Shown: positions 42,926 to 52,799, counted from the first letter of the stretch. The stretch is 64,000 bases of DNA from Sympetrum striolatum (GCA_947579665.1 CANPUZ010000059.1:124001-188000); one strand, 5' to 3'. The notes: a model not told the origin generated them from the letters alone. Numbers and translations: made by a program.

Positions 42926-45900
42926 GAAGAAATTACCGAAAAAGGGACGAAAAAGGATAATTTTAGCGAAATTTTAATTTTTTTCTTCAATTTACTCGTT
43001 TTCTTCATCATTTTATCACGAAATTACTGAAAAAAGGGACGAAAACGGAAAATTTTAGCGAAATTTCTATTTTTTTCCTCAAATTTACTCGTTTTTTCCT
43101 CATTTTATGACGGAATTACCGAAAAAAGGGACGAAAACGGATAATTTTAGCGAAATTTCTATTTTTTCCACCATTTACTCGTTGTCTTTCCTCATTTTAT
43201 ATCGAAATTACCGAAAAAAGGGTCGAAAGCGGATAATTACATCGAAATTTGTATATTTTTCCTCTATTTACTCGTTTTTTCCTCATTTCATGACGAAATT
43301 ACCGAAAAAAGGGTTGAAAATGGATAATTTTAGCGAAATTTCAATTTTTTTCCTCCATTTGCTCGTTTTTTTTCTTCAATTTATGACGAAATTACCGTAA
43401 AAAGGGACGAAAACGGAGAATTTTAAAGAAATTTTTATTTTTTTCCTCAATTTACTCGTTTTTCTTCATCATTTTATCACGAAATTACCGAAAAAAGGGA
43501 CGAAAACGGATAATTTTTACGAAATTTCTATTTTTTTCCTGTATTTACTCGATTTTTTCCTCATTTTATGACGAAATTACCAAATAAAGGGACGAAAAAA
43601 CGGATAATTTTTGCGAAATTTTTATATTTTTCCTCAATTTACTATTTATTCTTCATCATTTTATCAGGAAATTACCGAAAAAAGGGACGATAACGGATAC
43701 TTTTAGCGAAATTTTTTTTTTTTCCTCAACTCGTTTTTTTTCCTCATTTAAGACGAAATTACCGAATAAAGGGACGAAAACGGATATTTTAGCGAAATTT
43801 TTATTTTTTTCCTCAATTTACTCGTTTTTCTTCTTCATTTTATCACGAAATTACCGAAGACAGGGACGAAAACAGATAATTTTAGCGAAATTTTTATTTT
43901 TTCCTCAATTTACTCGTTTATTTTCCTCATTTTATAACAAAATTACCGAAAAAAGGGTCGAAAACGGATAATTTTAGCAAATTTTCTATTTTTTCCCCAA
44001 TTTACTGGTTTTTTTTTCCGCATTTTATCACGAAGTTACCGAAAAAAGGGACGATAACGGATAATTTAAGCGAAATTTTTATTTTTCTCCTTCATTTGTT
44101 CTTTTTTTTTCAGCATTTTATGACGAAATTACCGAAAAAAGGGACGAAAACGGATAATTTTAGCGAAATTTCTATTTTTTCCTCTATTAACTCGTTTTTT
44201 TCCTCATTTTATATCGAAATTACCGAAAAAAAGGGACGAAAACGGATAATTTTATCGAAATTTTTTTTTTTTCCACTATTAAGTCGTTTTTTTTCCCTCA
44301 TTTTAAGACGAAATTACCGAAAAAAGGGACGAAAACGGATAATTTTAGCGAAATTTCTATTTTTTTCCTCTATTTGCTTGTTTTTTTTTTTTCTTTATTA
44401 TATGACGAAATTTCCGAAAAAAGGGACGAAAACGGATAATTTTTGCGAAATTTTTATTTTTTTCCTCAATTTACTCGTTTTTCTTCATCATTTTATCACG
44501 AAATTACCGAAAAAAGCGACGATAACGGATAATTTTAGCGAAATTTCTATTTACCTCTATTTACCCGTTTTTTTCCTCATTTTATGACGAAATTACAGAA
44601 TAAAGGGACGAAAACGGATATTTTAGCGAAATTTTTATTTTTTTTCTCAATTTACTATTTTTTCTTCATCATTTTATCAGGAAATTACAGAAAAAATGGA
44701 CGAAAACGGTAAATTTTAGCGAAATTTTTAATTTTTTCCTCTATTTACTCGATTATTTTCCTCATTTTATGACGTAATTACCAAAAAAAAATGATGAAAA
44801 CAGATAATTTTAGCGAAATATCTATTTTTTCCTCTATTTACTCTTTTTTTTCCTCATTTTATGACGAAATTACCGAAAAAAGGAACGAAAACGGATAATT
44901 TTAGCGAAATTTCTATTTTTTCCTCTATTTACCCGTTTTTTTCCTCATTTTCTGACTAAATTACCGAAAAAAGGGCCGAAAACGGATAATTTTTGCGAAA
45001 TTTCTATATTTTCCTTTATTTACTCCATTTTTTCTCATTTTATGACGAAATTCCCGAAAAAAGGGTCGATATCGGATAATTTTAGCGATATTTCTATATT
45101 TTCCTCTATTTACTCGTCCTTTTACCACATTTTATGACGAAATTACCGAAAAAATGGCTGAAAACGGATAATTTTCGCGAAATTTCTATTTTTTCCTCTA
45201 ATTACTCCTTTTTTTTTCCTCATTATATGACGAAATTACAGAAAAAAGGGCCGAAAACGGATAATTTTAGCGAAATTTTTATTTTTTTTTTCCACTATTT
45301 ACTCGTTTTTTTTCCTCATTTTATGACGATTTTACCAAAAAAAGGGACGAAAACGGATCATTTTACCGAAATTTCTATTTTTTCCTCTATTTACTCGTTT
45401 TTTCCTCATTTTATGACGAAATTACCGAAAAAAGGGACGAAAACGGATAATTTTAGCGAAATTTCTATTTTTTCCACTATTTACTCGTTGTCATTCCTCA
45501 TTTTATATCGAAATTACCGAAATAAGGGTCGAAAGCGGATAATTATATCGAAATTTGTATTTTTTTCCTCTATTTACTCGTTTTTTTCCTCATTTCATGA
45601 CGAAATTACCGAAAAAAGGGTTGAAAATGGATAATTTTAGCGAAATTTCAATTTTTTTCCTCCATTTGCTCGTTTTTTTTCTTCAATTTATGACGAAATT
45701 ACCGTAAAAAGGGACGAAAACGGAGAATTTTAACGAAATTTTTATTTTTTTCCTCAATTTACTCGTTTTCTTCATCAGTTTATCACGAAATTACCGAAAA
45801 AAGGGACGAAAACGGATAATTTTAACGAAATTTCTATTTTTTTCCTGTATTTACTCGATTTTTTCCACATTTTATGACGAAATTACCAAATAAAGGGACG

Positions 45901-48432
45901 AAAAAACGGATAATTTTTGCGAAATTTTTATATTTTTCCTCAATTTACTATTTTTTCTTCATCATTTTATCAGGAAATTACCGAAAAAAGGGACGATAAC
46001 GGATACTTTTAGCGAAATTTCTATTTTTTCCTCAACTCGTTTTTTTTCCTCATTTAAGACGAAATTACCGAATAAAGGGACGAAAACGGATATTTTAGTG
46101 AAATTTTTATTTTTTTCCTCAATTTACTCGTTTATTTTCCTCATTTTATAACAAAATTACCGAAAAAAGGGTCGAAAACGGATAATTTTAGCAAATTTTC
46201 TATTTTTTCCCCAATTTACTGGTTTTTTTCCGCATTTTATCACGAAGTTACCGAAAAAAGGGACGAAAACGGATATTTTAAGCGAAATTTTTATTTTTCT
46301 CCTTCATTTGTTCTCTTTTTTTCATCATTTTATGACGAAATTACCGAAAAAAAGGAACGAAAACGGATAATTTTAGCGAAATTTCTATTTTTTCCTCTAT
46401 TAACTCGTTTTTTTCCTCATTTTATATCGAAATTACCGAAAAAAAGGGACGAAAAAGGATAATTTTATCGAAATTTTTATTTTTTTCCTCTATTTAGTCG
46501 TTTTTTTTCCCTCATTTTAAGACGAAATTACCGAAAAAAGGGGCGAAAATGGATAATTTTAGCGAAATTTCAATTTTTTTCCTCTATTTACTCGTTTTTT
46601 TTCCCTCATTTTATGACGAGATTACCGAAAAAAGGAACGAAAACGGATAATTTTAGCGAAATTTCTATTTTTTTCTCTATTTATTCGATTTTCCTCTATT
46701 TACTCGTTTTTTTTCCTCATTTTATGACGAAATTACCGAAAAAAGGGACGAAAACGGAGAATTTTAACGAAATTTTTATTTTTTTCCTCAATTTACTCGT
46801 TTTTCTTCATCATTTTATCACGAAATTACCGAAAAAAGGGACGGAAACGGATAATTTTAACGAAATTTCTATTTTTTTCCTGTATTTACTCGATTTTTTC
46901 CACATTTTATGACGAAATTACCAAATAAAGGGACGAAAAAACGGATAATTTTTGCGAAATTTTTATATTTTTCCTCAATTTACTATTTTTTCTTCATCAT
47001 TTTATCAGGAAATTACCGAAAAAAGGGACGATAACGGATACTTTTAGCGAAATTTCTATTTTTTCCTCAACTCGTTTTTTTTCCTCATTTAAGACGAAAT
47101 TACCGAATAAAGGGACGAAAACGGATATTTTAGTGAAATTTTTATTTTTTTCCTCAATTTACTCGTTTTTCTTCTTCATTTTATCACGAAATTACCGAAG
47201 ACAGGGACGAAAACAGACAATTTTAGCGAAATTTTTATTTTTTTCCTCAATTTACTCGTTTATTTTCCTCATTTTATAACAAAATTACCGAAAAAAGGGT
47301 CGAAATCGGATAATTTTAGCAAATTTTCTATTTTTTCCCCAATTTACTGGTTTTTTTTCCGCATTTTACGACGAAGTTACCGAAAAAAGGGACGAAAACG
47401 GATAATTTAAGCGAAATTTTTATTTTTCTCCTTCATTTGTTCTCTTTTTTTCATCATTTTATGACGAAATTACCGAAAAAAAGGAACGAAAACGGATAAT
47501 TTTAGCGAAATTTCTATTTTTTCCTCTATTAACTCGTTTTTTTTCCTCATTTTATATCGAAATTACCGAAAAACGGGACGAAAAAGGATAATTTTATCGA
47601 AATTTTTATTTTTTTCCTCTATTTAGTCGTTTTTTTTTCCTCATTTTAAGACGAAATTACCGAAAAAAGGGACGAAAATGGATAATTTTAGCGAAATTTC
47701 AATTTTTTTCCTCTATTTACTCGTTTTTTTCCCTCATTTTATGACGAGATTACCGAAAAAAGGAACGAAAACGGATAATTTTAGCGAAATTTCTATTTTT
47801 TTCTCTATTTATTCGATTTTCCTCTATTTACTCGTTTTTTTTTCCTCATTTTATGACGAAATTACCGAAAAAAGGGACGAAAACGGATAATCTTAGCGAA
47901 ATTTCTATATTTTCCTCAATTTGCTCGTTTTTTTTCCTCATTTTATTACGAAATTACCGATAAAATGGATGAAAACGGATAATTTTAGCGAAATTTTAAT
48001 TTTTTTCCTCTATTTACTCGATATTTTTCCTCATTTTATGACGTAATTACCGAAAAAAGGGATGAAAACGGATAATTTTTGCGAAATTTCTATTTTTTCC
48101 TCTATTTACCCGTTTTTTTTCCACATTTTATGGCGAAATTACCGAAAAAAGGGACGAAAATGGATAATTTTAGCAAAATTTTTATTTTTTCCTCAATTTA
48201 CTCGTTTTTTTTCCTCATTTTATGACGAAATTACCAAAAAAAGGAACGAAAACGGATAATTTTAGCGAAATTTCTATTTTTTTCTCTATTTATTCGATTT
48301 TCCTCTATTTACTCGTTTTTTTTTCCTCATTTTATGACGAAATTACAGATAAAATGGACGAAAAGGGATAATTTTAGCGAAATTTTTATTTTTCTCCTCA
48401 ATTTACTCGTTTTTCTTCATCATTTTATCACG

Positions 48433-48436
48433 AAAT
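48433..48436 (+). repeat. Target-site duplication, left (AAAT)
   Basis: The satellite reads ATCACGAAAT up to the insertion. AAAT is repeated at 50455-50458. Uninterrupted copies of this monomer read ATCACGAAATTAACAAAAAA, with AAAT once. Four bases is a usual duplication length for gypsy-type integration. Confidence 0.85.
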
Positions 48437-48726
48437 TGTAAGGAAATGGGCTCCCGTTCTTCCACGGCAGCATGAGGATGTGTGTGTGCTTCTTTCCATC
48501 CGTGCGAATAGCGTACCTTGCATGAGTGGTCCCACGCTTTCGCACCTACGGTAGACACATTCCTCGCACGTGGAAGTATAGCTCCCTTTCTCTGGAGGAC
48601 AGGGAGGGTGTACTCTACACCGTGAGAATCGCCGATCTTGCGGCGATTCTTGACTCCGCGGTGGGAAGAGCGGAGAGTGAAGGGAGTCAGTCGTCAATGG
48701 GAGTGTTGGTCGGGAGTACGGTGATG
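48437..48726 (+). repeat. Inverted copy of the LTR start (290 bp)
   Basis: This segment matches the first 290 bp of the LTR at 50454-50165, in opposite orientation. The only difference I found is GTGCGAATAG here against GTGCAAATAG in the other copy. Similarity stops abruptly after GTGATG. It makes the low-coordinate end of the insertion an LTR start instead of the expected LTR end. Confidence 0.92.
48625..48650. repeat. LTR stem-loop, 10-bp arms (plus-orientation copy)
   Basis: AGAATCGCCG, a 6-base loop ATCTTG, then CGGCGATTCT: a perfect GC-containing inverted repeat inside the LTR-derived segment. The identical structure is in the other LTR copy at 50241-50266. If transcribed it should form a stable RNA hairpin. 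Confidence 0.8.
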
Positions 48727-48985
48727 GGGCAGAGTATAAGGAAGTCGGAGGGGCAAAGGCACATGTTTGGTGTAGTGTCGAGTCATGCGAGCGGGATGCT
48801 TTCACGGGAGTGTTGTGGACGCAATAAAATGTGCGCGTCCCAGTGGAGGACTATGGACACGAGGACGATGGAGGACCATAACTGTTTCTTTTGAGTTTTT
48901 TTTAATATGATTGTAGAATTACTTGTTGATATTTTTTTGGGGGGTTATTAGGTATTAGTTAGGTGTTAGGGTTTTAGATAGATAT

Positions 48986-49012
48986 TCTGAGTTGCATATA
49001 TCGCAACTCAGA
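48986..49012. repeat. Perfect inverted repeat, 10-bp arms
   Basis: Arms TCTGAGTTGC and GCAACTCAGA around a 7-base loop (ATATATC). It lies 15 bp upstream of the LTR-start fragment at 49028. It may form a hairpin in RNA or single-stranded cDNA. Its function, if any, is unknown. Confidence 0.8.
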
Positions 49013-49016
49013 TTCG

Positions 49017-50009
49017 TTAGGGAGTAATGTAAGGAAATGGGCTCCCGTTCTTCCACGGCAGCATGAGGATGTGTGTGTGTGCTTCTTTCCGCCCTTGGGA
49101 CGTCTGATGCTCTTGAGCTCGTGCCATGCCTCCGCAATCCCGAGCGAAATGACCCGTCCTTCCGCAATTGAAACAGCGCCCCCTTTTCCGTTTATTACAT
49201 TCGCGTGCAAAGTGTCCCGGCTGGTTGCACGAGTAGCACCGGTCTATTGGAGCCGAGAATACGCTCCTATCTTGGTACTGCATGATGGGGCGCCTCTCCA
49301 CCTCCTGGATTCTTACAGCGGCCTCCACAGCCGCCTCGAACGTCGCTGGCATCGACAAGCGGCATTGACGTCCAACCTCTCCACTCAAGCCATTCAGGAA
49401 CGCGTCCAATGCCCTCTGATCGGCCTCATATCTGACTGCACGCACAAATTCGGCAGGCCCCTCCGTCGTGTAGGTGCGCGCGTTAATTTTCCTAATTCTA
49501 CCGGCGAACTCTCTTATTTCTTCGCCGCGGTTGATTCGAACCGTCGACAAAAGCTCGCGGTTGAACCGGCTGCTCCTTGTGGGACCAAACCTATCTAAAA
49601 GCTGCTTCTTAAGCTCCTCATAACTAGCCCCCCTGCATTCCTCTTTACTGCGGACAAACGCCTCTGCCTCTCCGTTTAATCGCAGCCGCGTCACCGCCAC
49701 CTTCTCATGTTCTCCCCAACCGCTCAACTGTCCTATTGCCTCAATCTTATCGAGGAATGCTTCCACATCTTCCTCAGCTGCACCCGAAAAGCTGATCGTC
49801 GAAGTGAGAGGCAAATAATTCCTTCCCCCAAGTGATACGTCCCCGGCGTGAGAAGTCTCCGTTCTTGTGGCCTGACTCGCTCTTAATTCCCTCAATTGCT
49901 CGTACAACTCATTGACCACCTGCTGGAGCTCCATTTCTCGACCCGATACACTCACTCGTCCCGCCATCTCCCTCACTTCGACTTCTGGCTCTTCCGACGA
50001 TATATCCAC
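49017..50009 (-). CDS. gag: Retrotransposon Gag (capsid-nucleocapsid), 330 codons, C-terminus replaced by LTR antisense
   Basis: Gag coats the retrotransposon RNA and assembles the particle. The N-terminal part has a probable coiled coil (residues about 24-45). Residues about 73-210 resemble the retrotransposon Gag family (Pfam Retrotrans_gag), with FSGAAEEDVEAFLDKIE, a central LRLNGEAEAFV stretch and YEELKKQLLDRFGP. Two CCHC zinc knuckles follow at residues 258-271 (CYSCNQPGHFAREC) and 279-292 (CFNCGRTGHFARDC), separated by a basic linker, as expected for nucleic-acid binding. The frame is uninterrupted, but from about residue 307 it runs into the inverted LTR fragment, so the last 24 residues are not Gag-derived, and no pol frame follows. 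I take the first ATG at 50009, 28 bp after the primer site; Met16 is an alternative. The length to the knuckles fits Ty3/gypsy Gags. Expression is unknown. Confidence 0.85.
   Translation of the reverse strand: MDISSEEPEVEVREMAGRVSVSGREMELQQVVNELYEQLRELRASQATRTETSHAGDVSLGGRNYLPLTSTISFSGAAEEDVEAFLDKIEAIGQLSGWGEHEKVAVTRLRLNGEAEAFVRSKEECRGASYEELKKQLLDRFGPTRSSRFNRELLSTVRINRGEEIREFAGRIRKINARTYTTEGPAEFVRAVRYEADQRALDAFLNGLSGEVGRQCRLSMPATFEAAVEAAVRIQEVERRPIMQYQDRSVFSAPIDRCYSCNQPGHFARECNKRKRGRCFNCGRTGHFARDCGGMARAQEHQTSQGRKEAHTHILMLPWKNGSPFPYITP
49019..49027 (+). other. Possible polypurine tract
   Basis: AGGGAGTAA lies directly before the TGTAAGG LTR start at 49028. In LTR elements the plus-strand primer is a purine-rich run at this place. 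It is short and has a T, so the assignment rests mainly on position. It would mean that the plus-orientation fragment 48727-49090 derives from the 3' end of an element. Confidence 0.4.
49028..49090 (+). repeat. 63-bp LTR-start fragment joined to the end of gag
   Basis: A third copy of the LTR start, TGTAAGGAAATGGGCTCCCG onward, in plus orientation. It matches the first 61 bp of the other copies, apart from one extra TG in the dinucleotide run (six TG units instead of five). At 49091 it changes directly into inverted gag sequence. The sequence just upstream (AGGGAGTAA) is purine-rich, so this may be the beginning of a 3' LTR broken off by the rearrangement. Confidence 0.88.
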
Positions 50010-50037
50010 CCTCGGACTGCTGGGATTTTCAGCACAA

Positions 50038-50055
50038 ATCCCACTTCTGACACCA
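50038..50055 (-). other. Primer binding site, tRNA-Leu type
   Basis: On the minus strand this reads TGGTGTCAGAAGTGGGAT. The TGG start complements the CCA tail of a tRNA. The rest is complementary to the acceptor and T-arm end of eukaryotic tRNA-Leu species as I recall them (related form TGGTGTCAGGAGTGGGAT). It lies three bases inside the LTR end, the position where reverse transcription of minus-strand DNA is primed. The tRNA identity should be checked against the host's own tRNA set. Confidence 0.75.
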
Positions 50056-50058
50056 AAA

Positions 50059-50454
50059 TGTTAGCACTCCCAAAGCTGGGGGTCCGCCGAGGTGAGGACA
50101 GGGAACGCGGAAAAACACCAAATGTTAAAACTTAATCCGTTTCTGAACATCCCCCGTGCTCTCGCATCACCGTACTCCCGACCAACACTCCCATTGACGA
50201 CTGACTCCCTTCACTCTCCGCTCTTCCCACCGCGGAGTCAAGAATCGCCGCAAGATCGGCGATTCTCACGGTGTAGAGTACACCCTCCCTGTCCTCCAGA
50301 GAAAGGGAGCTATACTTCCACGTGCGAGGAATGTGTCTACCGTAGGTGCGAAAGCGTGGGACCACTCATGCAAGGTACGCTATTTGCACGGATGGAAAGA
50401 AGCACACACACATCCTCATGCTGCCGTGGAAGAACGGGAGCCCATTTCCTTACA
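50059..50454 (-). repeat. LTR, 396 bp, 5' LTR of the insertion (minus orientation)
   Basis: On the minus strand it begins TGTAAGGAAATGGG at 50454 and ends GGGAGTGCTAACA at 50059, so it has the usual TG...CA ends with an imperfect short terminal inversion (TGTAAG / CTAACA). Three bases separate it from the primer binding site. Its first 290 bp (50454 to 50165) match 48437-48726 in inverted orientation with one difference. I saw no clear TATA box or AATAAA in this copy, so promoter and polyadenylation signals are not assigned here. Confidence 0.85.
50241..50266. repeat. LTR stem-loop, 10-bp arms (minus-orientation LTR)
   Basis: Same perfect inverted repeat as at 48625-48650, on the opposite arm of the insertion. 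Arms 50241-50250 and 50257-50266 surround a 6-base loop. Confidence 0.8.
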
Positions 50455-50458
50455 AAAT
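50455..50458 (+). repeat. Target-site duplication, right (AAAT)
   Basis: AAAT immediately follows the last base of the LTR (...CCTTACA) and is followed by TAACAAAAAAAGGGAC, which continues the interrupted monomer. Confidence 0.85.
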
Positions 50459-52799
50459 TAACAAAAAAAGGGACGACAACGGATAATTTTAACGAAATTT
50501 CAATTTTTTTCCTTTATTTACTCGATTTTTTTTCCACATTTTATGTCGAAATTACCGAATAAAGGGACAAAAACAGATAATTTTAGCGAAATTTTAATTT
50601 TTTTCCTCTATTTACTCGTTTTTCTTCCTCATTTTATGACGAAATTACCGAAAAAAGGGACGAAAACGGATAATTTTAGCGAAATTTCTATTTTTTCCTC
50701 AATTTACTCGTTTTCTTCATCATTTTATCACGAAATTACCGAAAAAAGGGACGTAAACGGAAAATTTTATCAAAATTTTTATTTTTTTCCTCAATTTACT
50801 CGTTTTTTTCCTCATTTTATGACGAAATTACCAAAAAAGGGACAGTAACGGATAATCTTAGCGAAATTTTTATTTTTTCCTTCAATTTATTCGTTTTTTT
50901 TCCTCATTTTATGACGGAATTACCGAAAAAAGGGATGGTAACGGATAATTTTAGTGAAATTTCTATTTTTTCCTCTATTTACTCATTTTTTTTCCTCATT
51001 TAATGTCGAAATTACCGAAAAAAGGAACGAAAACGGATAATTTAATCGAAATTTTTATTTTTTCCTCTATTTGCTCGTTTTTTTTTTTCATTTGATGATG
51101 AAATTACCGAAAAAAGGGACGAAAACGGATAATTTTAGCGAAATTTCTATTTTTTTCCTCTATTTGCTTGTTTTTTTTTTCTTCATTATATGACGAAATT
51201 TCCGAAAAAAGGGACGAAAACGGATAATTTTTGCGAAATTTTTATTTTTTTCTTCAATTTACTCGTTTTCTTCATCATTTTATCACGAAATTACCGAAAA
51301 AAGGGACGAAAACGGAAAATTTTAGCGAAATTTCTATTTTTTTCCTCAAATTTACTCGTTTTTTTCCTCATTTTATGACGGAATTACCGAAAAAAGGGAC
51401 GAAAACGGATAATTTTAGCGAAATTTCTATTTTTTCCACTATTTACTCGTTGTCTTTCCTCATTTTATATCGAAATTACCGAAAAAAGGGTCGAAAGCGG
51501 ATAATTATATCGAAATTTGTATTTTTTCCTCTATTTACTCGTTTTTTTCCTCATTTCATGACGAAATTACCGAAAAATGGGTTGAAAATGGATAATTTTA
51601 GCGAAATTTCAATTTTTTTCCTCCATTTGCTCGTTTTTTTTCTTCAATTTATGACGAAATTACCGTAAAAAGGGACGAAAACGGAGAATTTTAACGAAAT
51701 TTTTATTTTTTTCCTCAATTTACTCGTTTTTCTTCATCATTTTATCACGAAATTACCGAAAAAAGGGACGAAAACGGATAATTTTAACGAAATTTCTATT
51801 TTTTTCCTGTATTTACTCGATTTTTTCCACATTTTATGACGAAATTACCAAATAAAGGGACGAAAAAACGGATAATTTTTGCGAAATTTTTATATTTTTC
51901 CTCAATTTACTATTTTTTCTTCATCATTTTATCAGGAAATTACCGAAAAAAGGGACGATAACGGATACTTTTAGCGAAATTTCTATTTTACCTGAAATCG
52001 TTTTTTTTCCTCATTTAAGACGAAATTACCGAATAAAGGGACGAAAACGGATATTTTAGCGAAATTTTTATTTTTTTCCTCAATTTACTCGTTTTTCTTC
52101 TTCATTTTATCACGAAATTACCGAAGACAGGGACGAAAACAGATAATTTTAGCAAATTTTCTATTTTTTCCCCAATTTACTGGTTTTTTTCCGCATTTTA
52201 TCACGAAATTACCGAAAAAGGGGACGAAAACGGATAATTTAAGCGAAATTTTTATTTTTCTCCTTCATTTGTTCTTTTTTTTTCATCATTTTATGACGAA
52301 ATTACCGAAAAAAGGGACGAAAACGGATAATTTTAGCGAAATTTCTATTTTTTCCTCTATTTACTCGTTTTTTTCCCTCATTTTATGACGAAATTACCGA
52401 AAAAAGGGACGATAACGCATAATTTTAGCGAAATTTGTATTTTTGTCCTCTATTTACTCGATTTTTTTCCTCATTTTACGACGAAATAACCGAAAAAAGG
52501 GACGAAAATGGATAATTTGAGCGAAATTTTTATTTTTTTCCTAAATTTACTCGTTTTTCTTCATCATTTTATCACGAAATTACCGAAAAAAAGGACGAAA
52601 ATAGATAATTTTTAGCGAAATTTTTATTTTTTCCTCAATTTACTCGTTTTTTTTCCTCATTTTATGACGAGATTACCGAAAAAAGGAACGAAAACGGATA
52701 ATTTTAGCGAATTTTCTATTTTTTTCTCTATTTATTCGATTTTCCTCTATTTACTCGTTTTTTTTCCTCATTTTATGACGAAATTACCGAAAAAAGGGA

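Larger units (their letters stand above)
36000..48230 (+). repeat. Higher-order repeat, unit about 5.94-6.13 kb, two tandem copies
   Basis: Markers at 36703 and 37163 recur at 42647 and 43107 (offset 5944). Markers at 38273, 39096 and 40481 recur at 44402, 45227 and 46613 (offsets 6129-6132). The change of 187 bp is two monomers present near 43460-43650 and absent near 37500 in the first unit. Near the end, the block at 46613 is repeated again at 47741 (offset 1128). The junction between the two units is near 42090. Confidence 0.8.
1..48436 (+). repeat. Satellite array, left part (about 91-93 bp monomer, head-to-tail)
   Basis: The whole stretch is tandem copies of one AT-rich monomer. A typical copy begins GACGAAATTACCGAAAAAAG, continues through GGACGAAAACGGATAATTTT and AGCGAAATTTCTATTTTTTC, and ends CTCGTTTTTTTTCCTCATTT plus TAT. 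The first 50 bases are purine-rich with CGAAA repeated four times; the rest is pyrimidine-rich. Every copy I read lies in the same orientation. Adjacent copies differ mainly in T-run length and scattered substitutions, while copies one higher-order unit apart are almost identical. No unrelated sequence longer than a few bases was seen before 48437. Open frames here translate to variants of a Lys/Phe-rich 31-residue repeat and are a by-product of monomer length. The array is cut by the left window edge. Confidence 0.98.
48727..49027 (+). other. Unassigned segment between two LTR-start copies
   Basis: About 300 bp not shared with the other LTR copy. In plus orientation it contains TATAAG (48735-48740) and AATAAA (48823-48828), 88 bp apart, which could be the promoter and polyadenylation signals of a longer LTR form. 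The last 130 bp are AT-rich with GGGGGG and TTAGG-like stretches, and end in a purine-rich AGGGAGTAA just before an LTR start. One reading is remains of a fuller LTR plus the 3' internal end of the element. Another is that all of it is 3' internal or captured sequence. It has an open plus-strand frame (48526-48894) with no recognisable protein features. Confidence 0.5.
48437..50454 (-). mobile_element. Rearranged Ty3/gypsy-like LTR retrotransposon insertion, non-autonomous
   Basis: This 2018-bp block is GC-richer than the satellite, unrelated to it, and the only foreign DNA in the window. Read on the minus strand it has an LTR, a tRNA-type primer binding site, a short leader and a Gag frame. 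After about 306 Gag residues the sequence switches to an inverted LTR start, then about 300 bp of unassigned sequence, then another inverted LTR start. No protease, reverse transcriptase, RNase H or integrase is present, so it cannot move unaided. Both outer ends are TGTAAGG... pointing inward, giving 290-bp inverted ends, and the block is flanked by AAAT on each side. The LTR with TG...CA ends, the primer site next to it and the CCHC Gag support the Ty3/gypsy assignment; BEL/Pao is the main alternative. Confidence 0.88.

Noticed and set aside
193..48259. Many plus-strand open frames of 60-166 codons (and one of 257), reading as MTKLPKKGTKTDNFSEISIF-like repeats, taken as a gene family
   Set aside because: They are direct translations of the satellite monomer. 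They begin and end wherever monomer length shifts the frame, occur in two overlapping frames, and are broken in sister units by indels. No signal, domain or flanking gene structure is seen.
48526..48894. Plus-strand 122-codon frame in the insertion
   Set aside because: It overlaps the inverted LTR copy, and its LTR-derived part also appears as a minus-strand frame in the other LTR. No recognisable protein features.
48940..48980. TTAGG-like telomeric repeat (TATTAGGTATTAGTTAGGTGTTAGGG)-type stretch
   Set aside because: The stretch has only a few irregular TTAGG-like words over about 40 bp, with no regular period. It is inside the rearranged retroelement.
49071..49598. Plus-strand 175-codon frame
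   Set aside because: It is antisense to the Gag frame, which has clear zinc knuckles and family-like sequence on the minus strand.
48437..50454. A DNA transposon with 290-bp terminal inverted repeats
   Set aside because: The inverted ends are LTR sequence: one arm is part of a complete TG...CA LTR next to a tRNA primer site and gag. No transposase is present.
48437..50454. A DIRS-type element (these can have inverted terminal repeats)
   Set aside because: DIRS elements do not make target-site duplications or use a tRNA primer site next to an LTR. Here AAAT is duplicated and a tRNA-Leu-type site is present. No tyrosine recombinase is seen.
50092..50562. Plus-strand 156-codon frame running from the LTR into the satellite
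   Set aside because: It crosses the insertion boundary by chance; one half is LTR antisense and the other satellite.
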